Assembly (NCBI GenBank): GCA_902762335.1
Contig: CACWNZ010000045.1
Span: forward strand, 1 to 8,360
Source: an uncultured Ruminococcus sp.
GTDB lineage: Bacteria > Bacillota > Clostridia > Oscillospirales > Acutalibacteraceae
Direction of reading: 5' to 3'
DNA: 8,360 bases
The position numbers were made by a program, and so were the translations under genes. Below are positions 1 to 5,701 of the stretch, one piece after another. Position 1 is the stretch's first letter, and each line of letters begins with the position of its first letter. The notes below the pieces were generated by a model. The model worked only from the letters and a program-made list of their open reading frames with translations, was not told where the DNA came from and did no database searches.

Positions 1-717
1 CCGAATCAGCCCTATGGCGATATAGAATATGATATTTTCGTCGCATCACAGATGATAAGGAACAACACACAGGATTATTCGGGACTTGACATCAGCGCTA
101 TAGACAGCGGTATCTATCAGATAGCTAACTTTGCCAATCATGCGGTAGTTGAAGGTGACGTGCATACGGTAAAGGCAGCGTGCAGAGGTCTTTTGGTTAT
201 GATAGGTCATGTAAGGGATATGATCCCGACTATACCTGTTGATCTTCAAAAGGGCTTTCTTAAAAGCGCCGAGGAGTACGTCAATTTATGGATATTATAT
301 ATCACTAACAATACCGCCCTCGACCGGCTTGAGAGAAACGCGCAGGCAAGGAAGGCTTTTATCGCTTCAAGATCTGCCGACCTTGAAGCGACGGCAGATA
401 AATTGGCGGACAGGCTGATAAATGATGAGGAGTTCGGAAAGCAGTATGTGATGATAAAAAATCAGTCTTACCTTAAGGACGGCGAGAATTGGACGCCCGA
501 TATGCTGGAAATGTTCAAGCAGCTTGTAGACAGAAGAATAGAGGAATCCTCTCTCAGATTTGAGATGCTCCATTATAATATCGACGTAATGAAGATTGAA
601 GCAGAAAAAAGTATCCTCGAGCATATCCGGACAGTTCTCAGCAGTGTTCCTGCACCAAACGCCCCGAATCTGATCAATAAATATAAGGAGATAATAAACA
701 AGTCGTCTGAAGAGGCT
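1..717 (+). repeat. Tandem gene duplication, copy 1 (truncated by window)
   Basis: This segment aligns without gaps to 1254-1970 at a constant offset of 1253 bases. Similarity ends abruptly after the codons for SxEEA near 717, where the C-terminal tails diverge. Confidence 0.95.
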
Positions 718-909
718 GAATCGGGATATATTCAAGAGAAAGAGGTTTTATTTATGCCGGAAGAAATACAAGAAGAATCCCAAAAAATGCCGCTTGCTGA
801 TCTGATGGAGGCTACGTTTGGAAAAGAGAGAATGAGAGATATATACCCGTCACAAAATAACGGTGATGATCCGCCGAAGCAGTCTGTAAATGAAACCGGT
901 CAGCATTAG
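1..909 (+). CDS. Helical protein of unknown function, 5'-truncated by the window; first of two tandem paralogues
   Basis: The reading frame is open from base 1 and ends at TAG 907-909. The first visible residues (PNQPYGDIE) match residue 84 onward of the next gene's product, so the real start lies upstream and the ATG at 52 is internal. The visible 302 residues are charged and mostly helical, without signal peptide or membrane segment. Residues 1-239 align without gaps to the downstream paralogue, with about 43 differences by hand count (about 82% identity). The paralogue then continues into a long helical C-terminus, whereas this protein switches to a short different tail of about 60 residues. 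That tail carries a motif of the form E-S-x-K-M-P-L-x-D-L-M at visible residues 259-269, ending G-K-E-R-M at 274-278. The same motif lies near the C-terminus of the degenerate AAA protein encoded at 4511-5674. I recognise no family; a structural or adaptor role is inference from context. Confidence 0.85.
   Translation, partial: PNQPYGDIEYDIFVASQMIRNNTQDYSGLDISAIDSGIYQIANFANHAVVEGDVHTVKAACRGLLVMIGHVRDMIPTIPVDLQKGFLKSAEEYVNLWILYITNNTALDRLERNAQARKAFIASRSADLEATADKLADRLINDEEFGKQYVMIKNQSYLKDGENWTPDMLEMFKQLVDRRIEESSLRFEMLHYNIDVMKIEAEKSILEHIRTVLSSVPAPNAPNLINKYKEIINKSSEEAESGYIQEKEVLFMPEEIQEESQKMPLADLMEATFGKERMRDIYPSQNNGDDPPKQSVNETGQH
775..834 (+). other. Shared C-terminal protein motif, copy in the first helical protein
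   Basis: The motif encodes the pattern E-S-x-[KR]-M-P-[LM]-x-D-L-[LM]-x3-[FL]-G-x-E-R-M. Ten of 20 positions are identical and four more are conservative compared with 5585-5644. It lies 24 residues before the C-terminus and is absent from the tandem paralogue. Confidence 0.75.
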
Positions 910-1004
910 CTTGTCCCTGCCGGTGCGCAGTCAAAGCTTTGCGGAATAAAAATGTATGAATATTTATATTCAAATAAATACCAAAATCTGAGAGGAGAAA
1001 TACT
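910..1004 (+). other. Intergenic spacer between the tandem paralogues
   Basis: The 95-base spacer is AT-rich in its second half. It holds a perfect 10-base palindrome CAAAGCTTTG (932-941) and an inverted repeat GAATAT-TT-ATATTC (958-971). A TATATT at 965-970 could be a -10 box, but no -35 box lies at proper spacing, so no promoter is called. The last bases carry the ribosome binding site of the next gene. Confidence 0.4.
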
Positions 1005-2285
1005 ATGGAAAGACCAAGCAGATCAAAAGGAAGGACAACAAGCACCAAAAAAGGACCTCCGATATTGAGGAACAACCCGATATCGGCATGGTTTGCAAAC
1101 AGAAAAAATATGAAGCTGCAGGCCAAGGAGGACGCCGCCCGTGAAATAAGCAACAATAAGGCGGAAAACGAAAGAAAGATCTGCGCGGTGCTCGACGGCA
1201 TCAATTTTGGCAGCTCGCCTCTTCCGGTAGAGGTGCTCGATAAAAAATCAAACCCGAATCAGCCCTACGGCGATATAGAATTTGATATAATAGGCGCCTC
1301 ACAACTGATAAGGAACAACACGCAGGATTATTCGGGACTTGACATAAGCGCTATAGACAGCGGTATCTATCAGATAGCCAACTTTGCCAATCAGGCGGTA
1401 GTTGCAGGAAACGTGCATACGGTAAAGGCAGCGTGCAGAGGTCTTTCGGTAATGATAGGTCAGGTAAGGGACATGATCCCGACTATACCGGCCGATCTTC
1501 AGAAGGGCTTTCTTAAAAGCACGGAGGAATACGTTAATTCATGGATATTCTATATCACTAACAATACCGCCCTCGACCAGCTTGAGAGAAACGCTCTGGA
1601 AAGAAAGTCCTCTATCGATTCAAAATCTGCCGAGCTTGAAGCGGCGGCAGATGAGCTTGCGGACAAGCTGATAAATGATGCCGAGTTCAGAAAGCAGTAT
1701 GAGATGATAAAAACACAGTCCTACCTTAAGGACGGCAAGAATTGGACGCCCGATATGCTGGAAATGTTCAAGCAGCTTGTAGACAGAAGGATAGAGGAAT
1801 CCTCTCTCAGATTTGAGATGCTCCATTATAATATCGACGTAATGAAGCTTGAAGCCCAAAAGGGTATACTCGAGCATATCTGGACGACTCTCAGGAGCGT
1901 TCCCGTAGCAAACGACCCCGATCTGATGAATAAATATAATGACATCATAAACAAGTCGTTTGAAGAGGCGGCAAGGGTAGATCAGGAATTTGATGAGTTT
2001 ATCAACGTAATAAATCAGATGGACGCAAAGATAGACCAGCTTGCAAACTCTCCCGGAAGCATTGCAATGCGCAATATCGTAAGCGACGAGATAGATCAGC
2101 TTGTAGAAAAGGCAAAGCAGAAGCAGCTTGAGGCACAGGGGCTTGCAGAACAGACGGATACCTACGGCTCGGGTCTCGGTCTTTACACAGAACAGGAGCT
2201 TCAGACACTCCGCACAGCTCAGGAGACCCGTGAGGAGGTCAAAAACGTGAACACCAACAGGACCCGTCCCAGAAACATGAACTGA
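1005..2285 (+). CDS. Helical/coiled-coil protein of unknown function, full-length tandem paralogue
   Basis: The product has 426 residues. The start is supported by an AGAGGAG ribosome binding site about 7 bases upstream. Residues 1-60 are basic, Ser/Thr/Lys-rich and then amphipathic helical, which could serve membrane or filament contact. Residues 84-322 are the segment shared with the upstream gene. Residues 200-230 and about 320-382 are Ala/Glu/Lys/Gln-rich helices of coiled-coil type. The end (about 383-426) is polar and ends in an Arg/Asn-rich tail. There is no signal peptide, transmembrane helix or catalytic motif. Residues 246-281 are identical in both paralogues, marking a likely core functional surface. 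The gene sits 16 bases before the next one and belongs to the same run. A TelA-like (toxic anion resistance) or ESCRT-III-like helical fold was considered, but neither can be claimed from sequence alone. Confidence 0.92.
   Translation: MERPSRSKGRTTSTKKGPPILRNNPISAWFANRKNMKLQAKEDAAREISNNKAENERKICAVLDGINFGSSPLPVEVLDKKSNPNQPYGDIEFDIIGASQLIRNNTQDYSGLDISAIDSGIYQIANFANQAVVAGNVHTVKAACRGLSVMIGQVRDMIPTIPADLQKGFLKSTEEYVNSWIFYITNNTALDQLERNALERKSSIDSKSAELEAAADELADKLINDAEFRKQYEMIKTQSYLKDGKNWTPDMLEMFKQLVDRRIEESSLRFEMLHYNIDVMKLEAQKGILEHIWTTLRSVPVANDPDLMNKYNDIINKSFEEAARVDQEFDEFINVINQMDAKIDQLANSPGSIAMRNIVSDEIDQLVEKAKQKQLEAQGLAEQTDTYGSGLGLYTEQELQTLRTAQETREEVKNVNTNRTRPRNMN
1254..1970 (+). repeat. Tandem gene duplication, copy 2
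   Basis: This is the partner of 1-717. The block 1740-1847 differs from 487-594 at a single base and is identical in protein, while neighbouring segments carry many amino-acid changes. Confidence 0.95.
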
Positions 2286-2301
2286 CAGGAGGCGCAAAAA
2301 A

Positions 2302-3060
2302 ATGGAAATAATGAATAAGATCGACAAGGTCAAGGGAAAGCTGAATGATCTGCTCAAAAAGCATAAATACAAAAAGGCAAATAAAGAGAGAAAGCACGAG
2401 GCGGAGCTTACACTTGACGTGGTGAACTGCGCAGGCGATCTCGGCGCGTGCAAAAAGGAATATGAGTGGATAATCCGCGACCAGTCAAGAATGATCCTTA
2501 AGGGAAGGCAGGAGGGCTACGACGTCAGAGTACAGGAGGCTCAGCTTCTTGACGCTTCCGTCGGCTATCTGCTTGTAAACGAGGCGCTTTTTGTTCTTCA
2601 GAGCGTCGCTACGTACGACGGTATCGTCCGCGCTTATGAGCTTCTTGATACGGCTACCAAGAAGATCACGGGCGAAAAGACCTTCCCCTTCTCGGGACAT
2701 AAAAGAAAGAATCCCGAGCGCTCTGAGTACGGATTCCTGAATTCCGAACAAATGGTGCAGGAAAAAAAGGCGATGGCGACCGAGTTTCAGGAGCAGCTTA
2801 TTGCCACCGGAAATATAGATAAATGCATAGAGGAAGCGCGCAAAAAGAAGATCGCGGAGCAGCACGCGCAGATCGGAGCTTCGTATGATATGCCGCAGCC
2901 CGGAATAGATATGGGGGGAGCAGGCATAAAGCTTTCCGAAGATGAGATGAAGCTGTTCAGACAAAGGGCAAACTCTCCTTCCGCAGGTCTGGATTCGCCG
3001 CACAGCGGTAATTTTGCAGATAACAATGATAATAACAATGATAACGGTGAGGGGGCATAA
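2302..3060 (+). CDS. Small charged helical protein with disordered Asn/Asp-rich tail; candidate ESCRT-III-like substrate of the adjacent ATPase
   Basis: The product has 252 residues. AGGAGG at 2287-2292, nine bases upstream, fixes the start at 2302; a second Met at codon 4 is placed less well. Residues 1-32 are strongly basic and amphipathic (KVKGKLNDLLKKHKYKKANK). Residues about 33-122 look like a long helical hairpin with regularly spaced Ala, Gly, Leu and Val. Residues 139-178 form another charged helix. Residues 180-252 are a Gly/Pro/Ser and Asn/Asp-rich tail, probably disordered. A basic N-terminus, a helical hairpin and an acidic flexible tail is the general layout of ESCRT-III proteins, and the gene lies 2 bases before a Vps4-like ATPase. 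That comparison is inference by eye with no strong sequence match. No signal peptide or catalytic residues are visible. Confidence 0.9.
   Translation: MEIMNKIDKVKGKLNDLLKKHKYKKANKERKHEAELTLDVVNCAGDLGACKKEYEWIIRDQSRMILKGRQEGYDVRVQEAQLLDASVGYLLVNEALFVLQSVATYDGIVRAYELLDTATKKITGEKTFPFSGHKRKNPERSEYGFLNSEQMVQEKKAMATEFQEQLIATGNIDKCIEEARKKKIAEQHAQIGASYDMPQPGIDMGGAGIKLSEDEMKLFRQRANSPSAGLDSPHSGNFADNNDNNNDNGEGA
3022..3045 (+). repeat. Short 12-base tandem repeat encoding an Asn/Asp-rich tail
   Basis: Two units of AACAATGATAA[T/C] lie head to tail near the 3' end of the 2302-3060 gene. They encode a low-complexity Asn/Asp stretch, and tail length could vary by slippage of this repeat. Confidence 0.7.
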
Positions 3061-3062
3061 AG

Positions 3063-4406
3063 ATGGATACGTTCTATGATAAGCAGATGTCGGAGCTTTG
3101 CAGGGAATATAACGCATACGTTGCTCAGGCGCAGAACACTAACAGAAGAAATAACTATACGGTTTCCGTGGACGAATATAAGTTCTACATAAAGGCTGCC
3201 GAAACCGCAAGAAAGATAAGCAATCTCAACGCATCCGAGAGAGCCGTGTTCCAGCAGTGGAGCGACAGAGCCGTTATGAACGAAAGAAAGGCTATTCAGA
3301 TATACAACATACTCAATCCGCAGAAGCCCGAGGAGCCGGAGAAGCCCGCGCCGCAGGACAGCGGAAAAAAGAGCAGTCAGCCCGCTCAGCCCCAGCCCGA
3401 AAGGAACGTTCCTACGTCTGCTAAAGAGGGTCAGTACGTTACTACCGCATCGGGCTTCAGAACGAGAAACGCCAGCGATGACGTATCCGCCGAAACGATA
3501 GAAAAATGGTATCAGGAAAAACCGAATCACGGGCTTGCGGATATCGTCGGCATGGAGGACATGAAAAAGACTATCACCGAGGAGATCATCGAGAATATAG
3601 GCTGGGACAAGACCGACGCGCTTCTTGATATCCCTGCGCTCAAGTCGTTCCTGTTCTACGGTCCGTTCGGAACGGGTAAGTCTCATTTTGTAGAGGCTGT
3701 TGCCCGTGAGCTCATGGATAAGGGCTTCAAATTCATTAAGCTTACAGGCTCGGACGTCCACGACAGCTACGTCGGTGTGGGTGAAAAAATAGTTCAGACA
3801 GCCTTTAAGGAGGCCGTTGACAATGCGCCCGCTATACTTTACTTTGATGAGTTTGAAAATATGTGTCCCGAGCGTGAGCAGACGACGGAGGGACACGAAA
3901 AGAGACTGACCGTCGCCTTTATGGAGGCTTATAATATCATCAATAATTCCGACAAGCCTATAGTTTTCCTTGCGGCTACCAACTATCCCGATAAGGTAGA
4001 GCACGCAATGCTCTCAAGAATAATCACCAACGTTCCGGTACCGCTCCCCTCAGAGGAGGTCAGACTTGAATTCTTCAAAAAGAAGACTGCGGGCTTCATG
4101 CTTGAAGACGGATTCGACTATGAATATATGGCAGACGTTACCGATAACTACAGCTTCCGCGACCTTAAGAAGATAGTCGACAGACTCAAGCTTACGGTAA
4201 AGAGCGAGGCAAAAAAGCGCTTTACCGTTTACGATGACGCAGGCAACAGACTGCCCGAGGAGTCTGACGAGAGCGTGAGCAATGCTATCGCCGAGGGAAG
4301 GATCAGGGTCACAAAGGAAATGTTCGATCAGATCTACAACACTACTCCGCCCGAGAAGAAGAGCGAGATACTTGCCTCGATAGAAGCGTTCGAGAACAAA
4401 ACCTGA
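3063..4406 (+). CDS. AAA+ ATPase of Vps4/katanin-like architecture (MIT-like N-terminal bundle)
   Basis: The product has 447 residues. Residues 1-85 form a predicted three-helix bundle (about 1-27, 35-55, 57-84) in the place where Vps4 has its MIT domain. Residues 86-120 are a Pro/Gln/Glu-rich linker. The AAA domain spans about 155-385: DIVGMEDMK entry motif at 160-168, Walker A GPFGTGKS 200-207, pore-loop aromatic Y236 in DSYVGVGEK, Walker B ILYFDE with D262/E263, sensor-1 N307 in AATN, and R319 as the probable arginine finger. The next motifs, VPLP and the helical lid DNYSFRDLKKI, follow the family order. Residues 415-446 form a C-terminal helix ending IEAFE, like the extra helix of Vps4/katanin/spastin ATPases. 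All catalytic residues are present, so it should be an active ring ATPase that unfolds or disassembles a partner. The start overlaps its GGTGAGGGGG ribosome binding site with the end of the preceding gene, implying coupled translation. A CDC48-type role in another complex is the main alternative. Confidence 0.95.
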   Translation: MDTFYDKQMSELCREYNAYVAQAQNTNRRNNYTVSVDEYKFYIKAAETARKISNLNASERAVFQQWSDRAVMNERKAIQIYNILNPQKPEEPEKPAPQDSGKKSSQPAQPQPERNVPTSAKEGQYVTTASGFRTRNASDDVSAETIEKWYQEKPNHGLADIVGMEDMKKTITEEIIENIGWDKTDALLDIPALKSFLFYGPFGTGKSHFVEAVARELMDKGFKFIKLTGSDVHDSYVGVGEKIVQTAFKEAVDNAPAILYFDEFENMCPEREQTTEGHEKRLTVAFMEAYNIINNSDKPIVFLAATNYPDKVEHAMLSRIITNVPVPLPSEEVRLEFFKKKTAGFMLEDGFDYEYMADVTDNYSFRDLKKIVDRLKLTVKSEAKKRFTVYDDAGNRLPEESDESVSNAIAEGRIRVTKEMFDQIYNTTPPEKKSEILASIEAFENKT

Positions 4407-4415
4407 TCTTGGATA

Positions 4416-4475
4416 ATGCGCCCGCATGGTCCTTGTGCATCAACGTATCCATGCGCGGCGCAGCCCTGTGAGGGC
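4416..4475 (+). other. Strong intercistronic stem-loop followed by a small hairpin
   Basis: In the 104-base spacer between the two ATPase genes, 4417-4429 pairs with 4449-4462. This gives 7 bp (CGCATGG with CCATGCG), a one-base bulge at 4456, then 6 more bp, closing a 19-base loop. Directly after it, GCCCT-GTG-AGGGC (4463-4475) forms a 5-bp hairpin. No T-run follows, so an intrinsic terminator is unlikely. It may be an mRNA-stability or processing element that sets expression of the second ATPase relative to the first, or a copy of a dispersed palindromic repeat. Confidence 0.6.
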
Positions 4476-4510
4476 ATACGATCCCGCAATGCTGTTTTGG
4501 AGCTGATGAT

Positions 4511-5674
4511 ATGACAGAAAGTTTTGAAAGCGTTATAGGTCCGAGAATTAATAATATCCTTGCGGTAAGCGCATTCATGAAGGAAAGAATTACCGAAAGA
4601 TATGACGATCCTGAAGGAAAAGCTGCTTCTCCGTATGACGTTCCCGATGATTATTCCTTCGGCTGGAAAAGCATTATTGAATTCACGGTATCGAATTGTT
4701 CGATCAATGGTCTGCTTATTTCGGGCGCTGACGGCTGCGGCAAGCATACGGCTGCTGATATAGCCTGCAGCGTGCTGTTAGGAGAAAGGGAATATGAATT
4801 GGCATATCTCAACAGTGAGGACTTCGTTTTCAGCGAAGCCGAGCTGAAAGCCGATGACAGCGACAGACAGCGCAAGATCGAAAAGGGAGACACCAAAACC
4901 TACACCGATGATACTATCCACAGCTTTTTTGAGTGTCTTTTTTCCATGTTCGAGGAGGACTTGCCTTACTGTCTTGTGATAGATAATACGGACGGCTTTG
5001 AAAAAATAAAGTCTGTATACAGCAGGCTGGGCAAGTATATCTGTATAGGTGAGCCGAACGTGTTTGTGATCGTTATAGAAAGAAACGAAAACGCTGTTCC
5101 TTCTGTTCTCAGAAATCAGCTCAGACTGATGAGAATGACGGCTCCCAACCGCAGACAAAGAATATCCATGATAGATAATGCTCTCAAGAAGACTCAGGTG
5201 ATCGACAGAGAAACCGTGGAGATCATTTCTGATGCTACCGAGGATCTTACCTATTCTCAGCTCAAGGATCTTGTCTGCAATCTGAGCATGTACGTTTTGG
5301 GCGACGTGAATTTCTCTATCGAGGGGATCAATGAGATGGTTTCGTCTCAGTATCATCTTATATCCGATGGCGACGGGATACAGGATGAAAAGATCAGGCT
5401 TTACCGCAAGATAGAGGAGCTTATAGATATGGCTCCCGAGCTGATAGAAAAAATGCCTGCTGCTTCATTTGCTGCGGTCCGTACTGCGGAGACAGAGAAT
5501 AAGACGGAGGACATGGCTTCTCTTGAAGAAAAGGATGCCGCGATAGATGCCGAAGCCGTAAGAGAGCAGAATAAGATAAAGTATGAATCCGAGAGAATGC
5601 CTATGCAGGATCTTCTGGGCTCCTGTCTTGGTGAGGAACGAATGGCAAAGGTAAGAAATGCCATGCCGGCATAA
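4511..5674 (+). CDS. Degenerate AAA+ ATPase-like protein, probable pseudo-ATPase partner
   Basis: The product has 387 residues; GGAG at 4499-4502, eight bases upstream, supports the start. The middle follows the AAA fold of the preceding gene in order. A Walker A-like loop G-A-D-G-C-G-K-H-T at 72-80 has His79 where Ser/Thr should bind Mg. A Walker B-like strand LVIDNTD has D158 but Asn159 instead of the catalytic Glu. The strand VFVIVIERN (184-192) sits where sensor 1 belongs, Arg201/Arg205 sit in the arginine-finger region, and a lid helix (LTYSQLKDLVCNL) lies at 246-258. The protein may still bind nucleotide through Lys78 but probably hydrolyses poorly. Residues 325-355 are an acidic Ala/Glu-rich linker. 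The end carries E-S-E-R-M-P-M-Q-D-L-L (359-369) and G-E-E-R-M (374-378), matching the tail of the first gene's product. A regulatory or adaptor subunit of the active ATPase is the likely role, by inference. Confidence 0.9.
   Translation: MTESFESVIGPRINNILAVSAFMKERITERYDDPEGKAASPYDVPDDYSFGWKSIIEFTVSNCSINGLLISGADGCGKHTAADIACSVLLGEREYELAYLNSEDFVFSEAELKADDSDRQRKIEKGDTKTYTDDTIHSFFECLFSMFEEDLPYCLVIDNTDGFEKIKSVYSRLGKYICIGEPNVFVIVIERNENAVPSVLRNQLRLMRMTAPNRRQRISMIDNALKKTQVIDRETVEIISDATEDLTYSQLKDLVCNLSMYVLGDVNFSIEGINEMVSSQYHLISDGDGIQDEKIRLYRKIEELIDMAPELIEKMPAASFAAVRTAETENKTEDMASLEEKDAAIDAEAVREQNKIKYESERMPMQDLLGSCLGEERMAKVRNAMPA
5585..5644 (+). other. Shared C-terminal protein motif, copy in the degenerate AAA protein
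   Basis: This is the second occurrence of the motif at 775-834. Here it ends 9 residues before the C-terminus, after an acidic flexible linker, consistent with an exposed tail peptide. Confidence 0.75.
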
Positions 5675-5701
5675 TTACCTGTAAATGATGAGGAAAGCGT
5701 T

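Noticed and set aside
775..843. ESCRT-III MIM1 motif in the shared tail
   Set aside because: The spacing L-x3-R-M-x2-[IV] is one residue off the MIM1 pattern L-x2-R-L-x2-L, so only a positional analogy can be claimed.
52..909. ATG at 52 as the true start of the first gene
   Set aside because: The frame is open and homologous to the paralogue back to base 1, and the matching codon in the paralogue is an internal CTG, so the start is upstream of the window.
938..970. Sigma-70-type promoter before the second paralogue
   Set aside because: TATATT at 965-970 has no acceptable -35 box at 16-18 bases; TTTGCG at 938-943 is 21 bases away.
1005..2285. TelA (toxic anion resistance) family assignment for the helical paralogues
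   Set aside because: Only general helical, charged composition agrees; no conserved TelA motif could be identified by eye.
1620..2453. Open frame of about 277 codons on the minus strand
   Set aside because: It is antisense to the tandem paralogue. A similar open stretch appears opposite the first copy because the DNA is duplicated, and it shows no family features.
2787..4004. Long open frame of about 405 codons on the minus strand
   Set aside because: It lies opposite the helical-protein gene and the AAA gene, whose domain motifs and ribosome binding sites are clear. Its translation is Leu/Arg/Ser-rich without motifs, typical of an antisense shadow.
4417..4475. Intrinsic transcription terminator between the AAA genes
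   Set aside because: The stems are strong, but the bases right after them (ATACGATCCCG) are not a T-run, and the next gene continues on the same strand with its own ribosome binding site.
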